Origin: Rhizaria sp. SCN 62-66 | Lineage: Eukaryota > Rhizaria, unplaced | Length of the DNA: 64,000 nucleotides | NCBI GenBank assembly: GCA_001724265.1 | Contig: MEDY01000046.1 | Span: 46,428 to 110,427, forward strand | Direction: 5' to 3' | In this document: piece after piece, positions 47,001 through 62,000 of the stretch | Layout of the letters: the number at the start of each line of letters is the position of its first letter | How positions within the stretch are numbered: position 1 is the first letter of the stretch | Notes under the pieces: generated by a model | Told to the model about the DNA's origin: nothing | The model's database searches: none | The model's input: the letters and a program-made list of their open reading frames with translations, nothing else | Made by a program: the position numbers and the translations under genes

Positions 47001-50000
47001 CAACAATCCAACGGCGAGCGTCCAGATCAGGCAGTCACGTATTTCCGCGAAAATGGGCTCATCCCGATAAAGTCAGCGGACGATGCGTTTATCATTGAGC
47101 TATCTTTAGTCGCTAATCTGACTTGGGAAAGCATCTCTCGAGTTCCTGCACATGAGCATGCTCAAGCCATGTTCCAGCTGCGCGACTGTATCAATAATAG
47201 CATTGTATTCAAGCTACCGCAAGACATGAACATCGACGATCATCCCCTAACTGATGTAATTTCTGCGTTCGAAGACAGGAGTGAACAGCAAAGTCGTTTC
47301 GCGCCCGCGCTTGACTCTGCGCGTAAACTCCTCGGGTGTACCCTCGATGGAGTGGCGGCGGCCGAGGCTCTTATTAAGGGTGTTGCCAATGTACTGTTAA
47401 TTGATAGTCAGCACGTAGCAACACGTCAAACCTCGCGTGGTTATGTCTTCCGTCGCCTGATGCAACTGGTTGTACTTTGGGAGGTCATGTGCACAGCTAT
47501 GACCGCGCTGGGTGACGCTGTTGCAACGTTTGACGGTATGGTGTCGCAATGTTCGGGTGCTGCCGACATCCTTCGCGCGCTGGCCGCAGTTTATCTTGCA
47601 AGTGTACATACGAATGCTGCTGCAGACGCAATTCCAAAATATGCGTTGGAACTTGGTGACTCAAAGAGCGAGCTCATGGTAGCCCTTAACGGAGCAGTGA
47701 AGACTATTGGTGCGCTTGCGAACAACTTTTGGCGTGCAGCTGAGAATCTTGACCCAAACATCAAGGGAAATGCTGAGAACAATCAGGTGTCCGATACAGC
47801 TGTGGCCGAGGTCGCGAAGCAACGTGACCGCGCGAATGAGCAGGAACAGCGAGCGCAAGCAGATCAAAAGGCCCGCGAAGAAGAGATGTTACGTCGCCGT
47901 CGCGCCCGTTTCAGTGATGTCCGGGAGCGTTTGCACAAACTCTTGCATCGCGTGAGCCGTACTGGTGACGCGCAGCTGCTGCAGCGTGGACTGGCGCTTT
48001 TAAGTGGATTGGACAAGCTGCTCAAGCAGGCGCACGAAGAACCTGTGACGGGCGCTATGCTGGTTGAACTTGACACTCAGGTCAAGGAGCTCGGCATCTA
48101 CGAGGCTGATCTTGCAACAGTCGAGCGCAATGGCAATGCTAACTCTGTTGCATTGCAACACCTGCTCGACGATCCTGATATCAAAGCAGCAGCTGCTTTA
48201 AATGAAGACTCATGTCGTCAGCTGAGTCCTGACGACGACAGATCACGTGTTATCGCAATTGAAAAGCTTATCAACATTTGGCAGAGATACAACCTTGCTT
48301 CATACTGTCAGAAAGCAACAGTGGCTGTTCACCAGATCGACAAGTTCGTGAAGAATCTTCATGTGATTTGTGACCGTGGAACCGCGATGCTTGATGTGAC
48401 TGTACTACGGGTATTTGAGGGTGATTTTACTCGTTTTCTTGCGCCTAGTATTCGACTTGCAAACCAGAGTTATGCTGAATGGGTTTCGAAGCTGACGACA
48501 CATATCGTTTCGCTTGTGCATTCAGTTGAAACGCATGATGGTAAGAAGTGCGATCATGTCTTGCACATCCTAGGTATCATGGCATATCTGCGGACGCTGC
48601 TTCAAGGGGCTTGCCGCGGTACGAGTGACACGTCTACGTGCAGGCTAACTGTGGCTGTCGATAGGATTGCAGCGACAGAATGTGCAGCTCGTGATGGTTT
48701 TGAAGTGCCTTTGTGGGCTGCTTATGCGATTAAACAGCCTGCTGAGATGACTTTGTCGAGCTGGCCTGGTGTTACAACGACGACTGCCGCCTTTATGGGT
48801 CCTGAACAGCTCAGTCGCGTCCTTCCTGATCTCACTTGGGCGTTTAGTGCTGTAATCGCGCCCTTCGCCGACTTGGTCTCGGCGTTTCCCCAGCTCTCCG
48901 CTGTAACCGCGACGGCTGGGTCTTCCGACTCCGCATTGAGCCGTCGTGCACGCGAGATTGTCGCACAAATTGCGTCCGAGCTCACTGATAAGACTACACT
49001 CCTGCCTGCGACGGTGCTACCCGCACTAGCTGATGCTGTGACACTCTTCAATGACGCTAAAGGAAGTGTGTTTCACAATAGTACATCTATTACCCCGCGT
49101 GATATTGGTGTGGCACGCTTCCTGGCACTGGTCGTACTTGTGCGCGCGCATGTCACTCACCCTGAAGTCGTAGCGTTGGCGCCCCCAACTGTTGTGCCCG
49201 AGCAACTTGACGCGAAGCTGCTACAACTCCAAGAGGAACGCAGGGCTGAGCGGGACCGCACGGTTGGCATGGTCTTTTGCAACGCGATCAAGACGCAGAA
49301 TGCGCGTGAGATAGCTCTGGCATCCAAGAGGAACGACAATGAGAGCGAACTGCGTCGGCTTAAGGAGAGGATCAAGCAGGTGTTCGTGTCGGATGTTGAT
49401 CGGAGGGAACATCTCTCAAAACAAGAAAATGATCTTATTGCGAAGCACAAACGTGAGACTGATGATTTGGTCCGTAAGTGGGACGTGTCAAATTCGACTC
49501 TGGCTGCGGCCCGTAGTCAACTTGAGGCGTTTGATAAGGACACCGCTATCCTGATAGGCGAGGCTCGGCAGGACGCTATTCCGTACAAAGCCACGTTATT
49601 CTCTGCGCTCGCGTGCTTGCTCACCCCAACCGGACTCGATCCTACCATGTTGACCGACATGTTAACCAATAGTGCTCTCCCGCAGGTTCTCAGCTGTGTA
49701 TTCGATGACTTCCCTCTCAGTGCTTCTGAGCTGCATGAGCGCATGGTGCGGGCCGATCAATTGTTATGTGACCTTTATCAATCTCGTACTGATTTGAGCT
49801 TGCAAGCACCGTTTACGAAAATGCTTGGTTGCTTGATTATGACATCTTGTGGCGAGATTAAAGGTGTTTTTGACGCGGCCGAGGCTGATGAGAAGGCGGG
49901 AGCTGCGCTGTCGACAGCAGAAAAAACTCCTGGTTCAGTGCGCGCCGCGGCCGCAGATGCACTTTCTCAGAGTCGGTGGCTGCACGATTTCACGAACAAA

Positions 50001-53000
50001 TTCTTCGATACACACTGCGCCGCGGACGGATTGGAGACGCACACACAGTCTCGGCACATTCGCACCGATATTACGGGTGCCGCATCACTATGTCTTACGC
50101 TTAAGAGTGCTCTTCAAAACACGAAAGATGCAGTACAGCATGCGCCGCGAGTCATTTTCACCGCGACGGGCAGATCTGTTACCAATCAAGACGAGCAGGA
50201 CACCAATGTGTCAATGTCTCTCAAGCACTCGGTGCGTGTGCGTCACCTAATGATCGCACTTGTGAGTGCGACAAGTACATATCTCCGTTCAACATACGAG
50301 CCAGGGTGTCTTCATGGCGTCATTTCCAACGAAGATGAGCTCGCAGCTGCCGAGATTCCTGCGCTGACGACGACAACTGCAGAGGCTAATAACAAGGACA
50401 CGATGGTCGACGAAGATGGATCAACGCCGGCTCCAGCTTCTGGAGCGTCAACAGCTCCGACAGCTGTGGATGAAGTTGGTCGTGACAACCGACGCAAGTG
50501 CGAGCGCATGGCTGCTGCAACACGTATCGCAACCGTGACGCGTGAACTTCAGGCTCTGTTAGGCACCCATGCAGAAGCGTGTACAGGTGTGACCGCGGTG
50601 CCTCTTCTGCTCGCAGACGACCTGCGCGCCATGACGTCGGCTGTTGACACGCCTGTAATCCGCGCTGCTAACGCACTTGGCCGTCTGCGACTTGAGCTTT
50701 ATCAGCTTGCTACACAGATCAATAATGACACGGCTTCGCAGCATTTTGTTGGCAGGACTTTCTATGAAGTGCAGCAAATCTTGGCTGGTGATATGCGTAC
50801 TATGGCACCGCTTGTTTGTGCGGCGTCGGAGGCATTTGATGCACTCAAGAATCTCGCTACACAGCAAAATATTGCCTTCTCATCCGTGGGTGTTTTAGAT
50901 AAGCTCATGCATGAGCTGCCTCGATGTGATTCCGCCGATTTTTCAGCCCCAGGAAGCGCGCCAGGTCTGATTACACATGTTGCGACTGCGGTACGCGAAG
51001 CGCGTGTAGCTTTTTTTGAGCTGTTGTGCGTGCGCGCGAGTGTTTTGTTTGCATCCGCAGCTGCCTTTTCACGTGACCAATACTCCAGTAGCTTTGGTGA
51101 AAATGACATTGTAGACCCCGCGAAGGCGGCGCTTGTTGACACTATCTTGGACGCAACTGCGCGCGGCGCTGCCGCTATTGCAGGCGTGTGCGCTGCGGCG
51201 TGCGATGCATCACAGAATAGCCTTGGCAGCGACGTCGAGCTTGCTCCCGTTGTCACCGCGCTTGTGGGACTGCTTACGCGGGCGCTGAGGCAGATTAGGG
51301 ATCTTGACGTTTCTCTGGCAAGGGATGCTGCTATTGTTCATAATGTTGCCAACTCAGACGATAACTCTGAAGGTCAAGACGACGAGGATGAGGAAAATTT
51401 GGGAGAAAATGACGATGAAACATCAGATCTCCAGATAGATAGTGCTCTGTCGTCAGACAACGACGCTCTGGCACTTATTCTCTCGCCTTCGGCCGCTGTA
51501 GTATGGTGTCTGCGCAACGGTGTATCACGTGAACTCATCACTTGCACCGGCGATCTCATCGACTCAGTTGCAGCAGCGTGGACTAAACTTGCTGAGTTGA
51601 TTGACGCCCAGCAACTGCAGCGCCTTGCCGATACTGCGGCGACTGCGCTTGCAGATCGTTCGCCAGCGCTGCAGAGTGACGAGGCGTGGGACCACTTAAG
51701 TCGGGAACGAATTCGGCAATATAAGCACGCAATGCGCGCACACGTGGAGTATCTTGACGAGTGTGTTGATATCCGCGATGGTAACGCTCGGGCGTTTGAT
51801 GAGTTGATGGATATCATGCAAAGGGCGACGACGCATCATCCTATGAACTGGATGATTCATAATGTGCTTAGGCAGCACATTCCCTGGGGTCGACACAATG
51901 AGCTCGTGAGTCGACGTGATTCTGCGTATTCGATGCAACACATCTTTAATGTGCGCGTTAATGCTGTCTACTTTCCAGCAAGCATGGCAAAGATTGATTT
52001 TTTCAAAGGTCTTGTGTTCACCCCGCATATCATACTCACCTTCATTGATAAACAACTTCGCTCGGGCTCGCGGATTGTGGTCCCGATTCATCCAGAATTG
52101 TTGAATGGTGGTATGTGTAAACTCGCTGACACTGACGTCGGCTTCTACATGGGCGCACCGATGTCTGGAAATTTTCTTCTTATGGCTACGTTTAAAGAGC
52201 ATCCAGATGTTGTATTCAGTGGTGATGTTGATCTGGTGAAATTCCGCGAGGGCTTTTCGATCCTACATGCTGAACTACAGCCGAACAACGCTGCAAAAAG
52301 GAAGAATATTGGTACTGTCGTTGTTCATCTTAAAGGCGAGGGTGAATTCACAGAACGCTGGGTGGCCCGTAATGCCTCTCTGCGCGATGCTATTCATGGT
52401 CTCAGCTCTGCGAGTGGGGCGGAAAATGTAGCCAGCTCAGTTTTAAATGACCTTATCAGGGCTGCTGGCAAACTCCGCAACACGCCTCAACCTGTTCAGG
52501 AGCCAACGGCCCCCACAGCACGGGGATCGCGCAAAACGATTATTGACACCATCAGGAATACGATCCGGCATGTGCTATGTAGCACGATGCCTCCCGTAAG
52601 TAACGCACTACATGCAGTTGGTGAGATGTCATCAGCATTCGCGCTCTTTAAGGAATCCACAACGGTTACACTGAGTAGCAGTGCAGCTATTGCCGAGCAT
52701 ACAAGTGGCGTGACTGTTCATTTAACACAGGTTGCTGATGCCGCCGACGAGATTGTGCGGTCGTGGGTGGGAAACACGAATCTTCATCTCTTGGCCGATC
52801 TTGTGCACTCGACCGCTGCACATTCGATCAGTGGTGACCTGATGCTTGCGGGCATTGAAACGCGGACCTTACAGGCAGTGTTGGTGCAGGTGCTGCAGAC
52901 TTTTGTCAGCCATGTGCACGAATGCAATCACACTGCCAACGTAAGATGGGGAAAGGCGCAGAAGGAGCTTGCGCATGCTATCACAGTGGTGATCATTATT

Positions 53001-56000
53001 GCATTGCTACACTGTACGGATTTCCGCGATGCCCAAGTTGCTATTGACGCTTTGCAATCATACTGCAAAAAGCAGGCGATCAACCGCGGCGGTGGCCATC
53101 TGTGGAGCCCCCAGGTACCGGCCAGTCTTGTAGGCGTGTTCCACACTACCCAGACGCTGCTCACTTACTGGGGTCGTGCCGCTGACAATGTTGGCAAAGT
53201 CAAGACAGGTGGCGTGCGGCCGCATGATGCCATGACTGCGCTCCGACTACCGCGTAACATGCGCGATACTCCCGTTAATCAGGCCAATCTCCGGAGTCAT
53301 ACCGGTGCGCTTGAGCTGTTACGCCGACTTAACTTCTCAGGCTCATCAGTCATGGAGCTCACTGAAAATTCGCCAGGTGATGATAATGGTGATAACGACG
53401 AAAATAAAGATACAGGTCAGGACGCGAGTGCTGCTGAAATACCGCGCTTTAAATGGAGCCAACCAGGAGTGATCGCAAACTTCGGCGTGATGTGTCCCGG
53501 TGAGGCCATGGCTCATCGTGAAGTGCGCATTCGCAATGCCACGGCGCACAACGTCGAGTACACCGTTGAGCTCTGTGTGGCGGGCTCACGTGATGCTATC
53601 CCAGCCGGCGCTGACGGTTTTGCACAGCGCGCGGGACTCTGGGTGTCGCCGATGCATGGTACACTCCTGGCAGCACAGACTGCGACGCTGCGCGTGTCCG
53701 TCGAGCCGCTGTTGTCGCAGCCGATTTCGATGCTTTGGGACGTCTATGTACGCATGCGCGCTGTGCGCAGCAGCGGTATCGACCTACCTGAGACAGCGTT
53801 CCGTGTTACACGCTTGCTCGACATGCCGCGTTTGCGTCTCTCCGCTCCGCGCGTCCTGTTTGCACCCCTGAAACTCGCGTCAGGTGGTGGCCAATTTAGC
53901 CCTGCAACAGCTTCACTGACAATCACGAACCCAGGCGAAAGCGACGTCACGTACGCTCTCTCGCTGGGCGAGCAGTGGCGCGTCACCGCCGCGCAAAGTG
54001 TTTCAGATCCTCTTGGTACTTCATCGATCGATAGAGACTGGCGCAGTGCTGTTAGCGGACCAGGGTACACTGTCGCGAGCAGCAGTAGTGCAAGCGCCAG
54101 CGTTAGCTCTCGCTCTAGCTCTCGTTTGTCGGCTCCAGCCATCGCTACGCTACCGATACGCGCAGATTGTTTCCGTCTGTCTGTCGAAGACGCTCTCTCC
54201 GCAGCGTCATCTGCGGCAACTGAAGCGCGGGTGCTTGTTGGGCCCGGGCAAAACAGGGAGGTCCGCATTGAGTGTGCGCCGCTGCCTCTTGGCAACTTTG
54301 CGTTAGCGACTGTTCTACAGTTGCGGCCCATCGGTGCAAGCGACGCGCCTGCACAGACGCTGCGTGTCCCTGTTATCGCCACTGCCACTGTTCCGCAAGC
54401 AATTGTTCGCGTGTCGCAGTCTCAACCGCTTTCTGGTTCACGCGTTGATGTAACGGCCAGAATGCAAACAGGGCTCCAGTGGACTGACATACCGGGCGTA
54501 CCCTTCGTCGAAACACCGAAGCGTGATTTCGCTGACCATCGTGCACCTCGGTCACAGTCTGTGCAGCACAAAATCACGTTTGGCACTCCGATGTCGCGTG
54601 GTGGATTACTGCGCACGGCATGTCTGATCGCTGTGGCGTCAGGCGAACGGGGTGGTGAACAGCCATATAAGGTTGAGACTGTTGAATCTCCTGCTGGTGT
54701 CACAGTGCTGTTTAACAACAAGAAGACACTTAAAGACAAGGCTGGTGGAATCGCGGCGTCGGCTTCAGTTGCAATCATTAATGTTAGCGTGTCTATTGAG
54801 GCATATTTGGCAGTCACCTTAAAGTCTTCATTCACGGTCAAATTCAATATTATAACCGACACTTCTCAGCGAATCGTCGAGCTCGTAATCCCGTTAGACA
54901 ATGACTTCATTAGTTCCTACATCAATTCTTTGTCAATCTCATGTTCCAACGTCGACCGTGTTCTGACTCGTACTCGTGAAAACGAAAACATGTCTCTCAT
55001 CCTCACTGATACCCAGAACTTCCGCTCGTGCAAAGACCGGCCAACTGCCGTCGCGGTCCCTATTCCCGGCCAAGATGGAATTCGTCTGCTCTCAGTTTAG
55101 CGCTCACCCAGTAACACTCTCACAGTGCCGTTACCGGAACCTGCCACAGATGTTGCGTTGTCCAGCTACCGGTTTGGAGTTGCAGCCTGGCAAATGGGTT
55201 CATCCGACTACCGGCCGGCGTATGCGACCGTAACACCATTGTTTCCACGCCTCCGCTTTTCGTGGGAAGTCGGTGATGCTGACAAGAGCGGTCGCGTGAC
55301 CGTTACTGTCACGGTGCACAACATAGGCAATCACCGCGGTGCACTCGCGCTGGGCATTCCTGATTTATCTGGGGCTGAAAACGTCGATTCGGTCGTGTAT
55401 CGGGGTGGTGATATGCGAGAGTGCAACAGTGAGAGTGATTTCTTCAATGATCTTTCGGAGGCAACCCATGTGCCTGCTGCGAGTAAGCGTGGAAATCGCG
55501 TGAACAACCAGAGTGACGCTCCAGAGCCACGCTACTGGCGAACTCTCGAGCCCCAGACGTCGACTGAGCTAGAGTTCAACATAAGGATCACCCCTGGGAT
55601 CAGCGCTGACACAATCGTAGCCTCATCAATGCCAACGCTAGACGAAGGAGATGAAGAGGGTGGTAGCAGCATTATTGCGTCTACAGCTGCCGCGTCGTTG
55701 AATGTTGCAAACTCGACGACAGACGACGCTATCGTACAGTGCCCCCTTCTGTTTTTTACTGATGAGCCCACTTTGCTGTCTGTCACTGGTCGTCGCCAAT
55801 TTTCGGTGCCGATTGCGCGTGCGTCGACAGATCCTGCGCAGATAGACAAATATAAGCGTGATGCTATACTCGAGGACGTTCTTCATGTTCCTACGCCCCA
55901 TGGAGTTCGTGTGGGAGCTCAGTGCGCCACGCGGAGCACGCACGTGACACAAGACTTCCCGTTGCCTCGTGACGCTGCGGAGCTCTTCACGACGACTATG

Positions 56001-59000
56001 CGTTTGTTCTCTGACGCTGCCGTGACCGAGCTTGTCAACTTTAGTACCGAGTCTGTGTTGGCAGGCGCCTATAGTGGCTCTGGATATGTCGACGGCGTGT
56101 CTTTGATGGAGCGACTCACGCGTGACGCATTGGCGGAAGTGACCAAGAGTTCCTCACTAACTTATAATACGACTGCCACAGATGACGCTGTTGCGGCTGC
56201 GATGCACAATCTGCGTGAAAATGACAGCACGGCCCAAGCGAGCAAAGAACTTGAGTGGAAGATGCCGATGGTGGTCGAGGCGCCCAGCGTTGGTGATGTA
56301 GAATGCGTTATTTGTGGCGAATCCAGTGTGGACGGTGCCGGTTGGTTGATGTGTAACGCACAATCGTGCGATGGCAAGCACGTCCTGTGTAGTGACTGCG
56401 CATGTGGCTATGTTGAAACGAGTGTGTTCGCCGAGCTCATGGCTAAGAATGTGACCTCTGTGTCAAATGCAGACGTATTTGCCGACACAGAAGGTATCGT
56501 GTTCTGTATGGCGACAACGCGCCACCCTGTCCGTCTGGCGCTTCTGACAGCCCAGGTTGCGGGTACGCGTGCGGCAGATGTAGCTGGTCAGTGCATGGCA
56601 CCGCCCTTCACTGACGAGCAGCTGCGCCGAGTGCCCAATGTCTGGCAGCGCGTCGTTGCTGCCCGACAGCACCTTGCGGCCCTCAAGCGCCAGCGTGATG
56701 AATGTGTGCGTGCTGAGGAAGAGCGTGTGCGCTTACTTGATGAGGAGGAACAACGCAAGGCGCGCAAACGCAGTCAAGCTGAAGCTGACATTCGCCAGCA
56801 ATTCGCGGGGATGAGCAATCTTCTTCAGTGCCCACGATGTGGCCACGGACCCGTCGAGGCGTTGAACTGCTCCAACTTACAAACACACAATGGGCAGGCA
56901 TCTGGCAGGGGAGTGATCAACAACTCGTGTGGTGCATGTAGTTTTTTTTCAGCTGATCGGAACGCCTGGCACGCATTCAATGGCGACTTTTCACGCTTAT
57001 TAAACGATGTTGCCGTCAGTAAAAACCTTACTGTGAGGCAGCAGTCGCCCGCTGAGCTCACCCAGCAGGCGGCAGAACGCGAAATTCGCAGCAAGGATTT
57101 CATCCTAGGCGCCGAGATCTGTCAACGTTCGTTAAAGCGCGCGCATGTAGCTCTAAAGTCATCGTCGGCGATGTTGGGCGCCGCCCTGAGTGGACTGGCG
57201 AACAACGCACTTTGGTTGCCGTCTTTCCGTACCGCTGCACGTATTACTGGCGAACTTGCTCGCGCGTGGCAGCACTTACATGAAGCCTTCCGTACTGCCA
57301 TCGACCGTGCGAAGCCGCAGTTCTTACTTAGCGTGATTGATTGGACTGCTGCGATAGGTCTTTTCAAACACCTATTACGCTCTGTCAAACTTGCCAGTGC
57401 TCTCTTTGCACCCATTGCACCACGCCCAGTTGCAACTTCCGTCATTCTTTCTGGGACTGCAGCTACAAATAATGAGTTAGTATGGCGCCGCGCTCCCGCA
57501 GTTGGTCTTGCGAATCTGCGACGCCAAGTGTTGGCCTTTGCTCGCACCGTCAGTCGCGAGGACCGCGCGCGCGACGTTGCAGACAGTCTGCGTGAGGCTG
57601 ACCCTGACGTCGGTGTCGTCCGTTTTGCTGATGATACGGCTGCTGCTGCCGCTGAGCGTGACCGCGCCCACGCCGAGCAAGAGAATAGCACCGAGGACGA
57701 CACTGCCGCCCGCAAGCGCGCCGCGGAGCAGCGCGAGCGCGAGGACGAAGATGAACGTGATCGAGCTCGCGATCGCCGTCGCAAGCGTGAGCATCAGGAA
57801 CAAGCCGAACGCGAGGCTGCTGAAGAGGCTGCGCGTGCCGCTGCAGAAGCTGAACGTCGACTTCAAGAAGAAGAAGCCCAGGACGCGGAGGACGAAGCCA
57901 ATGATGTTGGCAACGCTGATGAGCGGCGTGAGCGTGCTGCTGAGCGTGAGCAAGCGCGCGCTGCCGCGCAGCAAGCAGCTGATCTTGCAGCAGTCGATGG
58001 CGCTCCTGGCGCCGCTGCTCCTGACGCCGGTACTGGTGGCGGGACGGCTGGAGCTGCGGATGCCGCTGCGGCAGCTGTCGCTGCAGCGGCTGCAACGGAC
58101 CCAGCGTACCGTGCACTGAGGCAAGACGACATCAACAATGCGTTCGACGCCGCGAGGCAAGCGTACGCGAACCAGCGTCTCGGTCGCGGTGCTGAGGGCC
58201 TACGTGGGGCTGCTGCGGCGCAGGCTGCAGCGGACGCTCTTGAAGGGCGTGGGCACCCTACCTGGGCGGCAACGGTGGCCGCAACTGTTGCCGCCGCGGC
58301 TGTGGCAGCAACCAATGGAACAACTGCCGCTGCCGCGAATGCGGCGGCGGTAGAGGCTGCTAATGTGATGGCGCAGCGCCACCACGGGCTGCAGCTGCGC
58401 GAGGATGACATCGCCGCTGCCGCCGAGCGCGCCTTTGGCGGTGTCCGTGACGGTCGTGCTCAGGGCCGCGACGTGGATGCTGCAGCGCGCGATGCTATTC
58501 GTGAAGGACTCGTGGGTGTCGGTTTCCAGTTCAACACGGAGAATCAGGTCCGCAATGAGCGCGTGCAGGCCGATGCTGCGGCAGCTGCGGCCGATGCAGC
58601 GACAACTGCAGCGCGCGCCGCGAACCGCGGAGCCGCAGCCGCTGCTGTCGCTGCGGCTACGGCCGCTGCGTTTGCGAACGAGGCGGGTCGCGGCGCGGCT
58701 GCAGCTGCGGCCGCAGCTGCCGCAGCTGGTGCTGCAATCGACGGTGGCGCAAATGCTGAAGCTGCCGTGGCCGCTGCTGTTGCTGCTGCAGCAGCTATCG
58801 ATGCTGGCGCGAATTCTGGGGCTGCAGCTGATGCTGGCCGTCGTGCGGCCGCAGCCGTCACCTCCTACGGACCTGGTCACGGCCACGGCACAGGTAATGG
58901 AACTCGTAACGGTCGCCCTGCCCACGGCCTTGGTCGCGGCGACGAAAGCGGTCATGGCCCCAACAACGGAGATGGCGCGGAAGAGGAAGAAGAGGAGGCT

Positions 59001-62000
59001 GTGGAGGACGCGATGCTGACTCAGCAGCGTCTTCGCGACAAAGCTCGCCACCAGCAGACGCGTGACGGCACGCGCCACAACAACGCTGCCGCCGCTGGCA
59101 ACAGCTCCGGGGGCGGCAGCGGCTTGAGCGCGGCTCAGCGCGCCATGCGTAACGCTGGGGTTGGCGACGACGCGGCAAGTGGGAACGGAGCTTGTGGCAG
59201 CTCCAACTTAGGTCGCAGTTCTGTTGCTGGAGACCCTGGCAATGGCTCTTCCGACGGCGCCACTAGCGGCAACCATCTGCCTCGTGGCTTTGGACCCTCT
59301 GCAGCACGTGGCAGCCGAGATCGAGCAAGCGCTGGTGTTGGCCATAACACAGACCGCATCAAGTTTACAGACAGCTTTGCTGCAGAGAGTCTGCGGTCGT
59401 CACGCGTGGCCAATGCGCTCACGCGCGGCACGCTTCACATCGTGGCCGACAACGCTCATCGCAACAACGACGACGATGACGAGGACGATGATGATAGCAG
59501 TGGAACCAAAAAGAAGAAGGCTGTGGATCCCAATGATATGGTCGAGGTCAAACTCACCGGAGAAGAGCTCGCTGCGATGCAGCACCAGATGCAGCAGCAG
59601 CGTGGCGGTGGTGCGCGCAGCTACGTCCGTATGGATGCTATCACGGACGAAGCAACTGCTTTTGCTGAGAATGACATTCAGCGCGTTGACCACTCGACGT
59701 ACGAGCTGCTTGCAAACTTGCCCTCTATGCGCACATTTGTTCGCGCTTTGGTTCAGCGCGCGCGCAGTGCCATTATGGAGCTGAGTCGTCACCTGAGCGC
59801 TGCTCCGGAAGGCACCATGCCGGTCGCATTCTGCATTGTCATCGACTGCTCAGAGTCCATGTCAGGCCGCCGTGGTGAGTTTGCGCGCACTGCTCTTGTT
59901 TTATTGCTCGAAACGTTCCGTCGTCTTGAGTGCCCCGTCTCCGTCGTCAAGTTCTCTGGATCCCGGCAGCAGAACGTGCTGCTGGCAATGGGCGCACGCG
60001 ATCCGTTCGACTACGTGCGTGGCGAGCGCATCATGACCGAGCTCGCGCAGGCGGGCCGCGGCACGCGCTACGCCGAAGCTCTGCAGTTCACCGCGACGTC
60101 AGGCTTTACTCTCGCCAACGCTGAAGACGGCGCTGGAGACGGCGCCTTCCGCACACGACAGGTCAAGGCACTAATGCACAGCGTGCTTGTGATTTCTGAC
60201 GGTGAGATTGAGTCCGTACGTGACGAAGACATCGCCCGCAATTTGTATCCGTTCTATTCAGCACAGAACATGCACCTGGCGTTTGTGCAAATTCACTGTG
60301 ACAGCGTCAAGGGCGACAGTGCGGCAGATGACTTCAGTCAAAACACCTTTAACGCGCTGCGTGAGTTCTATAGCAAATGTACCGGTGTGCAAGCAAGTGC
60401 CCGGCAGTGGTACCATGTCTTCCGTATGCTTGATAGCAAGATGAACGAGCTTCCGCGTACCCTTGGTCGCATCGTTGAATCGCAGTTACGTGAACATATC
60501 AAGCGACTCGAGTCATCATCCGCTGCAAATGCTCCTGTTGCCCGTAATGTTGCGCACACTGCACCAGCACCGCAGGCTTCGAGCTCAGTCACAGCTGGAG
60601 TGGGCTCGGTTATGGCCACCGTGCGTCGTCTTACTCGTGTCGACAATCGCACAGCGTTAGATGCACGGAATCTCGTTGAAGATGTCATGTTTGTGGGTCC
60701 GACTGACGGTGGCGCAGCCTCCGCTGCAAGCGGCGGCACACGCGGCGGGCGCAAGGCGAAGGACGACGGCTTCCACGCTAGCGCACTTGACGCGCGCCCT
60801 CACAAGCCGGACAAGTCGGGCACCACTGTCAACAACATAGCTGCGGGCAACTCCGCTGCGCAGCGGACTGTTTCTCAGCGCGCGCAGTCGGGCCCAGACC
60901 CGCGCTGGGCGGCGACGCGCGTTGTGACTGGAGCACTGACACCTGCACACGCGCAGGTTGTCGAGAACGCTTGGCGCGAGGTCCTAGCGCGACTTGCACA
61001 GGCGCAGCGTGGCCTGGTGCATTCTTTCTCTGAGGGCTGCCTGCCGGTGAACCGTTTCTCTATCGGCGCTCCTGCCGCTAAGGGCAGCAAGCTCAGCATG
61101 GCCGGCGTCATGCGTTTCCTTTTAACTAACGGCATGAACAGGAACATCTTTGAGGCTCAAGCTGAAGGTGGCTCGCGCAAATACTCGCTGGGTATTTTGC
61201 TCGACCGCTCAAGCTCTCTCTCTGGACCCGCAGGTGCCGAGGCGCAGCGCGCGGCGGTGCTGCTCGCAGCGACATTCGTTTCGCTGGAACTGCCACAATT
61301 CGCCGTGATGGCTTTTGGCGACGTGATTGAAGTGCTCAAGCGCCGCGACGAGCCGTTCACTGCACTCCACAAGCTGCGTCTGCTCGCGGCCACTGAATGT
61401 GTTGCTGCTCGCACGAACGACGCCGAAGCCGTAGCCTCTATTGCGCAACACCTTGCCCAAGGCGCTGGTGACGACACACCCGCTCTGCTGTTTGTGTTCA
61501 CCGACGGTTACAGTTCCGACCCTGTCGGGCTGCGGCAGACGCTGCAGACGGCTGAAGCGCAAGGTGTGACCGTCGTCGCCGTGAGTGTGGGCAACCCCGA
61601 CGCTGACGTGGCGGCGGCGTATCACCACTACGTGATGGCGCGCGACCTAGCCGCACTGCCCGACGCGCTTCTGCGCTGGGCCGGCGGTGAAGGCGCGCAC
61701 CTGCCCCCGCTGCCTCCCATTGAGGATGTCTTGGACGACCTCGACGAGTCGGCGGCGCAGCTTGGTGACCGAGGGCGTGGCGACGCACATGGCGTGTGGG
61801 ATGAGCGCAAGGCCCTAATGCGCACTCGTGGACAAAACCTTGAGAATGAAATTGTACTGCGCGTGAACCGCACAGCACTGCGCAATGTTGGTGGTGGCAA
61901 TATGGATGGTGGCGATAGGGACATGAGCTTTGACATTGTCATTGCCATTGATACCACGGGTAGTATGTCGTCATACATTGACGGACTTCGTAGGCACGTG

